Source of the DNA: Isoetes taiwanensis | Taxonomy: Eukaryota; Streptophyta; Lycopodiopsida; Isoetales; Isoetaceae | DNA length: 64,000 nt | Direction: 5' to 3' | NCBI GenBank assembly: GCA_021234155.1 | Contig: JAJEKV010000060.1 | Span: forward strand, 8,640,323 to 8,704,322 | In this document: positions 44,966 through 57,164 of the stretch, piece after piece | How the letters are laid out: each line of letters opens with the position of its first letter | Position numbering within the stretch: position 1 is the stretch's first letter | Translations under genes and position numbers: made by a program | Notes under the pieces: generated by a model | Told to the model about the DNA's origin: nothing | Database searches by the model: none | The model's input: only the letters and a program-made list of their open reading frames with translations

Positions 44966-46104
44966 AACTCAAATGCTCGATATAATCCCAGCTTTGAATA
45001 ACACAAAGTTGGATACAATTACTGCACCAAGTGCTATGTTAACTCATGGTTCTGCTACTAAAAGTGTTCCACAAATGATGCCAAACCACAGAGCTAAGAT
45101 CCACTCTCTGCGCCAATACTCAAGAAGAATGTATGAAGCATTTTTGGCCAGGGCGTGAACCAGCTGCTTGATCTTGCATCAATGTCTTCAGTTGAGATAA
45201 CTGCAGTTCAAATTTGCAACTCAAAAAACTGGCAATCTACCATTTAACAGACAAACAAATAAACTGACAACTCATGTACCTTGAATTTGGGAGGTTATGT
45301 GGTTTCTCACCTCAATATATCCAACAGTGTGGGGATTCAATGCTTTCATGATAAGAGCTGCATATTCTTCAGCTCTATCCTTCAGTTTGGATAGGTTATT
45401 TGCAGATGCACTCAGTCTAAGGACCTGCATGTAATAATAATTAGCAGCATATGAGATACAGGAGGGTCGAGCTTTTATGACTTACAACATTGTGGAGCAG
45501 AGTACTACCTCAATGCAAAATGAACAGAGTACTTCCTGCAAAGCCCTCATAACTACCATCATGTACTATAACCAGATCGTCCTTGCTTTGCGTAAATGAA
45601 ACTTTACAGATCATCCCCAAATTGTTTTGAACAAAAAATTTTAACTCCATACTTGCAAAATCTCAAAAAAAACACCCCCGCAATGATCGTCCCACTTCAA
45701 GATGTATCTCATTTTTAGGAACAAATATGTATTTGCTATCTTTGGCATCTTTTGCTACTGAAATAATGGATGCTTTCTGCTTTCATCTCGTCCCTAAGCA
45801 ATCGTGCTTTCAATGTACCCCTAAAATTTCAATGATCGAAAACCCTGTGGATTTAAATTTCCCCGCTTCAAAGCGATCAAATTCGCAAGGCATGCATACA
45901 TGGCTATATTGCTCAAAATGGTTGCGTAATATAAGTTTCAAGGAACAACTAACACAAAGCTACGAATGCTTGTATAACAGAGCGGAATCAATCCAAAGAT
46001 ATGACTAATGAAGTCTAGAGCAAGCCAAAGCCGGCCATCATTTACGAACCGGAAGATCTTTAACCTCATCTTCGTAAAGACGGCCATCAAAGATTTTATC
46101 ACAC
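44880..46104 (-). pseudogene. Captured fragment of a respiratory burst oxidase (RBOH) gene
   Basis: Four exon-like blocks follow the RBOH order. (1) 46104-46050, after an AG acceptor, reads CDKIFDGRLYEDEVKDL, the first EF-hand. (2) 45424-45311, bounded by AG and GT, reads LSASANNLSKLKDRAEEYAA and ends NPHTVGYIE, the second EF-hand region. (3) From 45200, LSQLKTLM, later YILLEYWRREWILALWFGII, the first transmembrane helix. (4) About 44974-44915, LLKMIFLLHFLLPA, resembling the next membrane segment. RBOH proteins are plasma-membrane NADPH oxidases regulated by calcium. The FAD/NADPH domains are absent and frames shift, so this is a dead fragment carried by the Helitron. The intron positions show capture of genomic DNA, not of mRNA. 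Confidence 0.8.
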
Positions 46105-46546
46105 CTGCATCAATCCAACAACACAGGCCATGCTTCACTCTCATTATAATTCTCGAAATCGGGCTTTACCTCTTCAGCAAAACGCAAAAAAAAGCCCATT
46201 GATCCAGATTAAGACTCTTGTACTCCCTCTGTTCCTTCAAGAACTCCACCCTTAAATGTTTCCCATTTTCGCATCATAAGTTCCAACATCGGCAAGCCAC
46301 GCCCAATTCCGGAGATTGGCAGCCCGCAACCCAGAGATTGTTCCAGATGGTCCGTTCTGGAGGAGGAGCTAGCAGCTCGAAGGTGCGATGGCCGCCCTCG
46401 AAGGTGCGATGACCCTAGCAAAAAAAAAACCCAGGTTATCTTAAAAATCTGACGTGGCAAAATCTCCTCCATTGGCTTGATCAAATCTGGAGCGTCCAAA
46501 TTAGGGCTGGGTCCAACACTTACACAATAACATTATAATATAAAGA

Positions 46547-47890
46547 TGGTTTTGTAAGATAATTCTGATGCGCTGAATTTAGTTCAAAGATCGCATTTGA
46601 TTTTGCAAATATGCTATGCTTTTGCTACTTGCTTATTCTATGTCCAATTTGATCTGGTTTATTTTGTTGCTTTTATTATATACTTGTTCCACTCCTTGAG
46701 TCACTATTGATCGTGAGCATAATTTTCCATATTAACTAGTCATTCCATCTACTATACCTAATTCTTCAGGTGTTGCAATATTCAAAAACATTAGAAGATC
46801 TTAATAGCCAAGAACTTTAGTTTGACATCTCTCTGTAGTATGTAATTTGGGTGTCAATGAATGGTGATAAGTATGGATTGTGGCATTTAGATATGTCACA
46901 TTATTTATAGTTTTGTCGATGGATGAGAATAGACCCATAGTCGTTTCTTCGTCAAAAGATTGACGCAATGAAATATTTGTTAGACTTTGCCATCTCATTC
47001 AACACTCTTAGGTTGGTACAATTGACTAGATAGTAATTCTCCAACATTAAACTAGAAAGGATTATTGAAATTTTGACCAGCGTACCTTGGGACTTAGCGA
47101 CCATGGTAACTTCAAATTTGACTGATTGCAAGTGCTCTAATCGACTAGAGGTCTACACGGCTCGTAAATTTGGGTGATCAGGCCGTTGAGTAATGTTTTA
47201 GAAAACGTTTGTTGAAGGATGCACTATCTTTTCTTTCATTCACATCTTTCTCTCTAGCCGTAGATTAGTTTGAGTAGAAGTTATAGAATACAAGTTCAAC
47301 GTCGTAAACAACTTGAGTGGGCTTATGGTCCACTAGACTGGGTGCTATTTGTAGGACATTGTTGCATTTTGACAAATAAAATACATTTATTTACTAATTA
47401 ATGTATGTTTTATAGGGAATGACATGTGGTATCTTTAGCATGTAGTACAACTGGTATAGCCATCTATAACAACTGAAGGAATTAAAAAAAAAAGGTTCTC
47501 AAGGAATGTGTTCTAGAGCGTTGAACATTCTAAAACATTCTACTTTGGGTTTTTGCAAAGTTTGAAAAAAAAAATCTATTTTTAGATTGAGGTGCTTACT
47601 GAGGTGCTTATCCATGAGCATGGGAGCACTTGTTGAAGTATGCTTTACTATAATATTTACATTTTGTAACTTAACTAGCGAACACAAATGAATGTCAATA
47701 AATGCTTTGGCTACTTCCAGATGGGTTTGGAATGCTTTCATCATCATGCCAGGCAATAGGTATGTTAAATATGCTAGTCCCTTGACGATCATTTGGGTTC
47801 ATTTCTATTGTAGATCATTTCCGAAGTTCATTTAAAATGTAGATAGCATTTCAATTCTAGATCCAATCAAAGCTTCTGGTTTCTATTATG
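46547..47890. other. No clear gene
   Basis: AT-rich. Only weak frames are seen, and upstream exons of the following transposase may be hidden here. Confidence 0.45.
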
Positions 47891-47894
47891 CAGG

Positions 47895-49491
47895 TAGTAT
47901 CTTTTTACACTCATTGCTTTTGTTGACCATTGCAATGGCTTGCCATTGGCCTATGTCATAACCAATTCTCAAAAAACCAGAGCTATAACTAAGTGGTTGA
48001 AAGCACTAAAGGATTCACTATGCCTGGATGATCCGGATTGGCACCCTTCTTGCATAGTTACTGACGATGCTGATGCTAAAATCAAGGCCCGTGAAAAATG
48101 TAAGTTCATAGGCAATTTATCTGCCTTACCTTGCCTCCTTTCTTATGGTGGCTAACACTATGGACTAACATTATGCATTTGTGTAGGTTTTCCCAAACGT
48201 GCATGTGCAAATATGCATTTGGCATGTGAGGAGAGCGTGGATTAAGTGGCTACGTAAAAATGTAAGGAATAAGGTGCATAGAAATGAAATGTTCAAGGAG
48301 CTAGGGAATATAATGTACAAGACATGAGGGTCCTGCAGGGGACAATGAGTATGGTGAGGAGTATAAGGAACCTGTTAGGAAAGAAGCCATCAAGAGGTTG
48401 GAAGAGTTGGTGAGGAAGTATCCTCAATACCCTAAATTGTCTGCCTACATAAGCAAGGACTGGACTAAGAACATCTGTCAATGGGTATTGGCTACAGAAT
48501 GTATATGCATTCTAATCAGGAGACCAATGCTGCCATAGAGGCATGGCATGCTGCCCTTAAGTTGCGCCTAGGCATATGTAAACGTGCACTCCAAGGTAGG
48601 AGAATTGAATGATTGCTCTACATTCTCACAAACAACGTGGAGACACTCATGGCTTACATGAGGTAATGTTTCTATATCACTACTTGGTCTAATTTACCTT
48701 GCTTTTAATTGATATCTAGGTCTATGAAGGAACATGGATTTGTAGTACAGGAACAGATACTAGAGTGTTCAATAAGAGGTGCTCGGAATATTGTCGATGA
48801 ACAAGTGACATTTACCAACTTTGAGGAAGGCGAAGCTGAAGTGCAAAGTGAGCACACTCTTGGGCAGGGCCCGTATTTTGTTGCCGGAGCACACAAGAAT
48901 TGGGCATGTTGTGATTGCCCTTGGGGAGCCAAGGGTAATCTATGTAAGCATCAGGTAAAAGTTATGCAAATGCTTGGCAATTACAAGGATCGAGATCTTT
49001 TACAGGTGATGGGTTCCCAATATGGGACAATTGGTAGGGGCATGGACTGCTTGAAGCCATACGGAGTTGTGCAAGAGAGTTGTAAGAGTGTGCAAGAGAG
49101 TTGTGGAGATGGGGGATCCGAGCTGCTTCAGGTAGTAGGCCTAGAAGAGGAGTCTCCCTTGCAAACATGCAGACAAGTGGACTTGGGGAAGACTAAGGCC
49201 TCCTTGGAGGCGGCAATTGCTAGAGTGATGTCTAGAGCTAGCAAAGATCCTAACATTTTAGTTGCAACTGATTCTCTCATGAGGAAGCTCGAATTTAGAC
49301 TTGAGAAGATGGATGACATGACCGGCACGAGCACTAATATATCAAGTCTACCTGAGCCTACCTTAGAAGTGAACTGTGGTACTAGCTTGACAACGCTCAA
49401 GCCTATATTAGAACTTGGAAAACGGAAGGTGAAGGAACCAAAGAAGAATTGGAAGGAAGTTGAGATGGAGGATTTATGTAAGTCGCCCTAA
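47895..49491 (+). pseudogene. Second Mutator-like transposase remnant with SWIM finger
   Basis: The frame at 47895-48150 reads FVDHCNGLPLAYVITNS and PSCIVTDDADAKIKARE, the MULE transposase core with its second Asp pair. A block near 48190-48310 (HVQICIWHVRRAWIKWLRKN in one frame) continues it with breaks. The last block (about 48720-49491) holds a SWIM finger (CCDCPWGAKGNLCKH) and a Ser/Glu-rich C-terminus ending KNWKEVEMEDLCKSP. Several stops and frameshifts between 48150 and 48700 make it non-functional. It belongs to a different MULE family from the intact one at 19.9-21.7 kb. No terminal repeats were found. Confidence 0.8.
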
Positions 49492-49639
49492 GTCGACCAC
49501 CTAGTCCAAACTTTTGGGGGCTAAAACCTGAGATTCAAAACTTGTATTTCTCACTCTTTCAATTCATATAAGTGAGTGTAATGTTGAATTGTTCTATTTT
49601 ATTATTTTCAATTGTTCAATGTTCTATGGTTCTATGGTT

Positions 49640-49930
49640 CTATGGTCCCGTCTGCCAACCGGGGATCCCGCAGGATGCCATTGTCTGCACGGTGATCCCC
49701 ACCTTCGGGATCACCATGCAAATGATTCCGTCCTCTGGGATTACCATCTGGTGGACGTGATTTTTTTAATTCTTTGTTTCTCTTCCAATGGTTAAATTTT
49801 TTAATTTGTCCCGTCAGCTAACTGGGGATCCTGGAGGAGGGAATTGCCCGCATGTGATCCCCACATCCGGGATCACCATCCGATGGACGGCGGATCACAG
49901 TGTACGTTTTATGGTGATACCAGAGGCGGG
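49640..49930 (+). repeat. Two imperfect tandem copies of about 160 bp
   Basis: GTCCCGTC.GC.AAC.GGGGATC and GTGATCCCCAC.T.CGGGATC occur at about 49646-49760 and 49808-49905. Each copy has a GGTGATCCC/GGGATCACC inverted pair. Confidence 0.8.
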
Positions 49931-51030
49931 GAACACCATGGACGGCCCGGATGTGTCACGGGAGCGGATGACCGAGATTGGCGCAGGTCCCCTCATGTGT
50001 GTCAGTACGGTGAAACGGAGGGGCCTGGAACAGGTTCCGTCGAGAGATGGCGGTGATAACAGAGGCCGGTATTTTCACTTCCGGGATCCCTGCCGAAACT
50101 AGGGTAAAACTATCCCGACCGTTGGAAAATACCCCATAAATAAATATAAGGGCTTTTTTAAAATTTTTCGTGATATTAAGGATATGAATTCTTTGCCTTG
50201 ATAATGCCCCAAACCCTATTTCCCTCCATTTTTCTAATGTAGCAGCGGCGGTGGAGCTGAGAGCTCCCATTTGGTTTCGCCGGATGCGGCCATGCTCCAC
50301 TTAGCAGCGGCTATACGTCTAAAGGATGCCGATCCATAACATAGGCCGCGAATCATGATTCTTTGAGAACAAGCATAGGCATGGCAGTTTATCTGAGGCT
50401 CTTCATAGAATATAGGCATCCGACTAGCGTCTTTCGGCTCTTGCTAGCCATTGCCCAATAAGTAGCTCATGAAATTGAATAGTTTCTAAAGCTGCAGAAG
50501 GATGCAAGAATCACTACCTTCGAAGTATAAACTTTTTATTGTTGTGCAGAGTTGTTATGTGATTCAACCATTTCTGGGACGATATGTATCTACTCTTTTA
50601 CATTATTTTTTATTGTTCCTTTGCACTTGCTTACTTCCAGCATTCTTGCAGGCTTGTTGCACAGATCTATTCTCAATATTTTCGGATTATGATGCCTTTT
50701 TGCCTTACAGAATTTTTAGATCTATGCAACGATAATAGGTTGGCCTTGCTCCGAGTTTTCTTGTATACAAATTTTTTCTAAGTTTTATTGATTCTGTGTA
50801 TTAAACCTTGTGGTATTGCAGCCTATTACAGATGTCAAAGAGAAACTCTTGTTTGTGAAAACTGTTTTATGGCATTCTTCAATGGATGCTCAGAAGCTAT
50901 CAAGCTGGATCTTAGGTCCTTCAAATGAGAAGCTCAACAAAATCTATGCTTCGTTCTTGCAGTGCTTTCTTGTTTCTTTGATTTTTTCCTTTTTGGAGCT
51001 CTTGGTTTGTTGCATTGGATTTCAAGGTTA
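49931..51030. other. No gene seen
   Basis: AT-rich with short frames only. Confidence 0.45.
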
Positions 51031-51044
51031 GATCCTAGTTGATG

Positions 51045-51460
51045 TTCTTAGGCATGATTGCATGGCTATTCCTTACTACTTATCTATTTCAATTTGTTAG
51101 CAGGCCAGTTTTGACTCTGGAAGATATTTTTATTGTCTTCAACAGTTTATTCATTTTCTGTATGATCCTAACCTGTCTTTTTCCATGGTTATTGCTGGGG
51201 TTATCACGGCCAAGTGGTTTTCTTGCATATTACACTAGGTAATGCTCCTTTGCTTCAATGCTTCCATGATTGCATGGGTATTTCCTTACTACTTATCTAT
51301 TTCAATTTGTTAGAGCAAGCAAGTTTTGACTATGGAAGCTATTTTTATTGTCTTCAACAGTTTATTCATCTTCTGTATGATCCTAACCTGTCTTTTTCCA
51401 GTGTTATTGCTGGGGTTATCAGGGCCAATTGGCTTTCTTGCATATTACACTAGGTAATGC
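51045..51460 (+). repeat. Tandem duplication, about 213-bp unit
   Basis: 51045-51247 and 51262-51460 are near copies (CATGATTGCATGG.TATT, CTTGCATATTACACTAGGTA). Reading frames inside are repeated artefacts. Confidence 0.9.
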
Positions 51461-51970
51461 TGGTTTGGAGAGCTTTCCAACGGTGTATGATACCTGCATG
51501 CTTGTCTTTGTTTCAGTGATCAAATCTGCACTTTTCCGGGCTGTGTGCTAGGGGTTTTTGTGGCAGCCCTTCTTCTTCCTTCTTTGAGAAGTATAGCCCT
51601 CGCCTGATGCCGTTGTTGGCCTTGGCCACGTGGTGTTGAAAGGTGTGCGTTGTACTCTTATTGAAGGTTACGAGAATGTTTTACTAATTCATACCCTAGT
51701 TCCTGATGGTGGTGTTGATGAAAATCCGACACCAATATAGGGATTGGCGTATGTTTTAGTAAACTATTCGATTGGTCTCGTCTTGCGGCAGAATTTTGAT
51801 CGGTTATATCTCTCACATCCGGTGTCAGATTTTCATGTGCTTGGGCTTGTTGGAAAGCTGGTTTAGAGAGCTTTCCAACGGTGTATGATACCTACATGCT
51901 TGTCTTTATTTCAGTGCTCAAATCTGCACTTTTCCGGGCTGTGTGCTAGGGGTTTTTGTTACAGCCGGTA
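51460..51970 (+). repeat. Direct repeat pair of about 105 bp, 398 bp apart
   Basis: GAGAGCTTTCCAACGGTGTA and GCACTTTTCCGGGCTGTGTG occur at 51465-51565 and again at 51866-51966. The second copy follows the segment shared with 8490-8620. Confidence 0.85.
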
Positions 51971-52200
51971 CACACCAGATATCCAGGAGTCTATTAGCCA
52001 CTTTCCTTTTTTTTGCCCCCTTTCAGCCCCTTTGCTCCCAATGTTGAGCTAGGCTCCAACATCTACCTCACATTGCCATAGCCCAACCAACTGCCTCTTG
52101 GCCTTGCCTAGCCAGGCCACAGCCCTGCCACAGCCTGCCTAGCCCTGCCAGACCTGATAAGCCCCTGCCATAGCCTACCTAAAACCCTGTTTGACCTGTC

Positions 52201-52874
52201 GTGGCCCAAGTCATGGCCACAGACACAGTCCCGTGTGTGGACCCACACTTGGTTGGTGAGCTACCTCAGACCACACCAACCCATCCTGGGAAGGCCCAAA
52301 CACACCAACCACCGGTTGGCCCCATGCAGGCTGAAGCGGGGCCACCAAGGAAGAGGCCTCGGGCAGAGGGAGAGGCATCTTCCATGAAGAGGGAGGCCCG
52401 AGCCAAGGCCCAGTCGACCCGACAGGCGGGCCACACAGGCAATCCGCCAGTCGAACCTTGGAGCCGCATCCAGGCGAGGGTTGAGGCCAACAGTGCACGC
52501 CTTGCAGGCCTCCCGACAGAGGTGGAGAACATAACATCTCGGATGTTGCGCAGGCAGTTGGTGCCAGAAAAACGACGAATCACAGAATTGGAGGATCGCG
52601 TACGACAGGCAGATGATAGCATCCACTTGCTACAATTTGACAGACAGCAATACCAGCAGGAGCTTGCAGATATGAGGGGGCATGTAGACACCGTGTTGGC
52701 AGCTATGGAAGCTGGGACGCAAGACAGGAACTGGGTAGAGTAGGAGACACTCGTAACCCTGTCTCGGATCCAGGCCGAGGTTGAGGAGGCTAAGGCCACG
52801 GCACGAGGAGCACAGGCCGCCCTCCTGTCAGAGGTTGCAGAGGCCGCCATTGTGAGACAAGGAGTCCAGGCTGC
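52201..52874 (+). pseudogene. LINE copy C, ORF1-like coiled-coil protein (5' part)
   Basis: An ATG at 52201 opens 180 codons with a Pro-rich start, a basic NLS-like segment (PPRKRPRAEGEAS, KREARAKAQ) and a coiled coil (RRITELEDRVRQADDSIHLL). After a TAG at 52741 the same frame continues (LSRIQAEVEEAKATARGAQA). The sequence is cut at 52874 by the inverted-repeat element and plausibly resumes at 61825. It is read as ORF1 of a LINE because the endonuclease follows at 62.7 kb in the same orientation. I recognise no specific domain. Confidence 0.5.
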
Positions 52875-52939
52875 CATTAGGGCGGATTTGGGGTCTGAAA
52901 ATGGCCCTTATCTTGGATGCCAGAATTCCACGTCATGTT

Positions 52940-53536
52940 TCTCGCGACCAATGATGTTTGCGCATTTTTTTCCAAAGTCAGTATTAGTTGGCAAGTAGAA
53001 AGAGGAGCAGGCTTACTTGGCATCCACATGGCGAAATTTCATAGGACATGTTTGTGCATTCATTGCAACCACATTAATGGCCCGCATTTTTCGAAAATCG
53101 TATCGCGGACCAAAATAATGGCTACTTTTCCCGCCTACTGTGCACATGCCCACATGCACCAACCACCTTTTCAAATTTTGGCACCAAGATTTCCATTGTT
53201 CACATTAGCGCCGCTATGTGCATCCTCTCCGCCTTCGCTCTTCATTTGGAATCCAAGTCTTCAATAGTGTCTGTGTTTTTGCGGGGCGAGCATAGAGTTA
53301 AGCAACAACGGCGAGACGATGTGCGGACAAGCAAACGTACGTTACATGCCATGTTTTTACTACCCAAATTTTCATTCTGAAGTTTTCCTACTTTTCAGCT
53401 CTTCCCATTCATCGTATTGCTCCCTGCCATTCATTCTTACAATTCAACGACCGATCTGTATCTCTAATTGCATCCATCATTGCTCCTAGTACTCCTACAT
53501 TGCTTCTGCAGTTCATCACTTACAAAACAATAAAGG
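52940..53536. other. Outer-element filler, no gene
   Basis: No conserved frame recognised. Confidence 0.45.
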
Positions 53537-53736
53537 CATGAAGTCGTATTTAATTAAAGTGGGACAAATCTTGAATTTTGGGACTCGGACTGAAAATGGG
53601 ACTCACACACCATAAAAGAAATTTCTGAATTGATTGCTTGAATAGAATTACACATGACACACATAGAATTGGGTTACTTGTTTTCCTCATAAATTTTACA
53701 AACCACTAGTTGAGAAAGTTTTCAAACTTCTCAATA

Positions 53737-55040
53737 TTATGCACCCTCATACAATGATATAGCATGGAGGTTGCTCATGGCCTTGTCCATCTCCTTTCTT
53801 GGGATCTTGTGTGTGTTGTCTTTTGCAATGTGAGAACTTGGATATGACCATACCACACATTCCACCAATTCCCTCCTTTGAGGGTCAGCATAATTTGGCC
53901 TCCACTTCTTCTCCCAAAGATCGCTGTATTGCTCCTTCAAGTTGCCCTTCTTGTGCCTCCCAATGGGCTCCCAATATTGAATTTGGAATCCGGGACGCAA
54001 CTCCTCTCCATCGAGGCATAGTGGTGGTCACATCGAGAGTGCCACCCCTAACCATATTGGACAGTCCTCATCATCGCCTTACTAGCACAAAGTATCCTTC
54101 CTTGATGTCCTCAAAGGGATCCCACTCAGAAGATCAAACCACTTCGGCTTTGAGGCCTTACTTCCCACAAACCACTTGGGACCCAAGTGAGCATTCTTAG
54201 ACGTGCTTGCACCTTGAGAACCCTCCCATCTTGACTCTGGCAAGAACCCGCCTCTTAGCTCCCTCCCACATGGTCTGTTCGGTTTCTAAGCATGTTACAA
54301 CTTTCTCCCAAGGTTTTGATTAGGGAGTCCATTTGATTTTTCTTAAGAGTGGAGGTGTGCTTTCCATTTCAACATCATCCTAGTGCGTTATGTAATCCTT
54401 GATGCCCTTCACCCGGTTGGCTAGAGTCTTTGACCTGCCTTGAAGGGAGGTAGTGGTTTTGGCTGCCCTTTAGGAATGAGAACTTCACCAAAGAACACCC
54501 CTTTGCCACAACTTCGATACCTTGTACACGTGCATCCACAACTTGTCACCTGGTCTCCACTTATATTGCATGATTGGTATTCCATCCCTAACCCAAAACT
54601 TGAATTGAAGTGGCTTTGTGTGTCCTGTCAAACCGGTCCTTGCCATCTAGCAAGTATCCTTCTACAAATGATTTCCAATCAAGCAACCTCATCCATCAAG
54701 AAAGCCATTGGGTTGGGGTCAATGCAGCTCTCAAACACATCCATTAGTTCAGGGAGAGTGGTCACGTTTTCTCTCTTGAGCTTGGTGGAGAAAGTTCCAA
54801 AGAATCCATCAATATCATCATGCGTATGCCCAACCATCATGAATCCCACTTTCACAACTTTGAATACTCCCACTGCTGTCAAGTATGACATTGCCCCAAA
54901 CATCCATCTATTCTTGTTTTCTTTCCAACAGTTGTCCAACTGAACACATAGCTCCTCAGGCAGTGATTTCTCTAGTAAGGGGAAATCATCCCAAGTCCTC
55001 CTTGATTCACTAGGCACCTTGGATCCTGCTGAGGAAGACC
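53737..55040 (-). pseudogene. DUF7869-like mobile-element protein remnant
   Basis: Minus-strand frames read LCVQLDNCWKENKNRWMFG, then VVKVGFMMVGHTHDDIDGFF. This pairs the Q-L-D-N-x-x-x-E-N-K-N-R and G-H-T-H-D-D-I-D motifs of a domain (I recall it as DUF7869) common in repeated genes of plants and animals and suspected to be transposase-derived. After one-base frameshifts it continues as DWKSFVEGYLLDGKDRFD, then QYKWRPGDKLWMHVYKVS, and ends with PGFQIQYWEPIGRHKKGNLK...LYEGA at 53737. The repeated acidic residues and histidine could be a metal site. The copy is dead through at least two frameshifts. Confidence 0.65.
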
Positions 55041-55052
55041 AGGAGTTCTAAA

Positions 55053-56190
55053 TTGCAGGACGCAAAGGATTATGCCACAGTCCTAAAGCGACAGCGTGCG
55101 TTAGAAGAAGGCATCACGGAGTTCTGCAACGTTGCATCTAATGAATACCATGAATTTGATTATTACAAGGAAAAGGCTGCCCTTGATGAGGAAGACATGA
55201 AGGAATTGAACCGTCTATGTCAACCCTACATCAACACCAAGCTGAAGCGTAACGTCAAAACCCTTCCTTTCCCTCGAACGTGCTATGGCAATTACAAAAG
55301 GAAGCTTGGATTCGGGTGGTCCCATTTAAAGGCGACGATAGCTCCCCCCATTTCTGTTACTTTGGGACACAAGGGATTTGGTGGTCCGAACCGCACTGGA
55401 CCGTGGCACTATTTGCCATCAATATGATCAAGACCCCACCCTTTTTTGACAAAGCTGACATAGAGCAAGTGGTACAAGGCGTGTCGGACATGACCGACCT
55501 GGATACTTTCGGTTTCCTTGTCTTTTGCATGCTTAGGGCAATCAAACAACCTTCTGTCTCCCAATGGGCAGTGATATTAACTTCACCAACAAGATCATGC
55601 ACTCCATATACGAACTTGATCATGAGTGCAGACTTGGCTTGCCGAAGGCACCAAGCTTTGCCAACATAGTTTTGGTTTTGATTTCAAGATCGGCGGTCGA
55701 CCTGGATAAGTGGTGGTCTAGCGAGCATCATTATCTCGACAAGTTCATGATCTCTCAAGAGCGGTCTGGAACCACGGAAGGGGGCAGGTTTATGGAGGAT
55801 GTTCCATCGATGGACAAGGTCAGCAAGGATGGTGCGACCGGTCCTATACATAGAATTCCTATCCGGCCAAGAGTTATCAAGTACTTCATAACCAGCTTGG
55901 TCGAGGAAGATCAAATTGTATGCGAGTGGTACATGAATGGCCTGTTCTCTCAGGGGGCTATGCTGTTTGGAATGAAACCTATATCCGTGGTTGGAAATAA
56001 GGACATGGTTGAAACCATTCAGTCATACTTGGATCTGCTTCATGAGCATTTCAAGGGGAGGAAGACAAATGGAAGCGATAAAGACGGCGAGGGGCGAGGG
56101 AGACAAACCCCGGAGGCGACGAGGATGTCGAAGGATTGGACCAGAATGCTGCCGAAAACATTATTGAAAACCTGAGATTGAGGTGAGTTT
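55053..56190 (+). pseudogene. Unrecognised ORF upstream of the FCP1-like domain
   Basis: Three overlapping frames in order: 55053-55330 (TVLKRQRALEEGITEFCNVA, RTCYGNYKRKLGFG), 55320-55600 (FCYFGTQGIWWSEPHWTVAL) and 55564 to about 56090 (DLDKWWSSEHHYLDKFMISQ, RPRVIKYFITSLVEEDQIV). Together they suggest one protein of about 350 residues broken by two frameshifts. A GATTGAG/GTGAGT donor at about 56183 and a CATTTCAG acceptor at about 56329 would join it to the FCP1-like block, giving a fusion. I do not recognise the family. Confidence 0.5.
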
Positions 56191-56207
56191 ACTTTGCTCT
56201 AACGGTG

Positions 56208-56285
56208 TTTCTCGACTAGCGAGTCGAGAAAACTCGTTTCCTTTCAATACCTTTTCTTGTCATTCTCGACTCGCGAGTCGAGAAT
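56208..56285. repeat. Two CTCGACTCG/CGAGTCGAG palindromes upstream of FCP1-like block
   Basis: 56208-56231 has one mismatch. 56262-56285 is a perfect 24-bp palindrome. Both are followed by ACTCGTTTCCTTTC. Confidence 0.9.
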
Positions 56286-56324
56286 ACTCGTTTCCTTTCT
56301 GACAGTTGTCATCATTTCAGGGAA

Positions 56325-57164
56325 TTCGAGCTCAACGAGTCCGGATCATTGTCAATGGATTCCAACGGTTCACGTCGCGAGGAGAATGCGAATGAAAATC
56401 CAGAGCAAGACACTTTCGCCACGGCCGTAAAGAACACGAAAAGTTAATGATCCCGCATTTGGATCCCGATGAACCGGAAATATGGTCGAGCCAAACTCAA
56501 ATCGGGATCCATTGGGTCCCACCAAGCTTGTAATATTTGACGTCAATGGAGTATTAGCTGCAGTATACCACGACAAAGACGTCCCCGAGATTAACACCTC
56601 GCAGATCCCAGTGAAAACAGAGCATAAAATAGTGTATCCGAGGCCCAGAGCTAAGGAAATTATTGAATGGTGCCTGGCACGGGGATTCGAAGTGGCCATA
56701 TGGTCTTGTATGGCAAAGAAAAATATTGTCAATGTTCTTGGTGTTCTCGGCATTTCAGTTTTGAAGTTCAAGTTCGTTTGGGGAAACGAAAGGGTCGAGC
56801 ATGTGAAGGACCTCGATCCAGCCATCACAAAGGGGAAGCCTATAATGGTGAAACGGCCGGGCCGGTGTTTATGAGCAATTCGGGACTTTGGCAAACACAA
56901 CACAACACGATCATAGACGACTCCGCCTACAAGTGCTATCATAACGCGCAAAATACAATCATTGCTAAGCCATATCGACCTGAAGAATATGAGACAGATA
57001 GGTGGTTGTCCTTCGGACTCTGTCCTGTCTTGGCGGAATCCCTCTTTGCCATTCTTGTCGCCGATGTGCTTACGAACTATCCGAGCCTCACGGAACCCGA
57101 TCCAGAGAGCAAGCCGATCATGAAAGCTATGGACGACAAATACTTTGGTGAACAAGAAGAGTGA
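56325..57164 (+). pseudogene. FCP1/NIF-like (HAD) phosphatase-domain gene
   Basis: After an Asn/Glu-rich leader (about 56330-56446) the domain begins GPTKLVIFDVNGVLAAVY, motif I with Asp-Val-Asn-Gly. Then follow YPRPRAKEIIEWCLARGFEV, AIWSCMAKKN, FVWGNERVEHVKDL and, one frame later, NTIIDDSAYKCYHNAQNT. It ends DDKYFGEQEE at 57164. A one-base frameshift near 56860 and a TAA at 56446 separate the parts. FCP1-type domains dephosphorylate Ser/Thr, for example on the RNA polymerase II tail. Here the second motif I Asp is Asn, as in a plant DLNG-type group, so catalysis is doubtful. A second, more decayed copy lies at 42.7-41.6 kb. Palindromes lie in the preceding intron-like gap and downstream. Confidence 0.8.

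Larger units (their letters stand above)
43087..46546 (-). mobile_element. Non-autonomous Helitron carrying RBOH exons (3.46 kb)
   Basis: On the minus strand it starts TCTTTATATTATAATG at 46546 after a host A. It ends with hairpin GCCCAGC-AAC-GCTGGGC (43114-43098) and CTAG (43090-43087) before a host T. This satisfies all Helitron end rules, including A/T insertion. There is no Rep/helicase. The hairpin matches the ends at 2281 and 14414. The 5' subterminal region has GGACGCTCCAGATTTGATC and GCCACGTCAG, motifs reminiscent of plant Helitron 5' regions. Its cargo is a set of exons of a respiratory burst oxidase. Confidence 0.85.

Noticed and set aside
44823-45158. Plus-strand ORF of 111 codons
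   Set aside because: It is antisense to the RBOH membrane-segment exons and includes a duplicated stretch.
51039-51453. Two similar hydrophobic ORFs suggesting a membrane protein pair
   Set aside because: They come from a 213-bp tandem duplication of noncoding AT-rich DNA.
56370-57155. Minus-strand ORF of 261 codons
   Set aside because: It is the shadow of the FCP1-like domain, whose motifs are clear on the plus strand.
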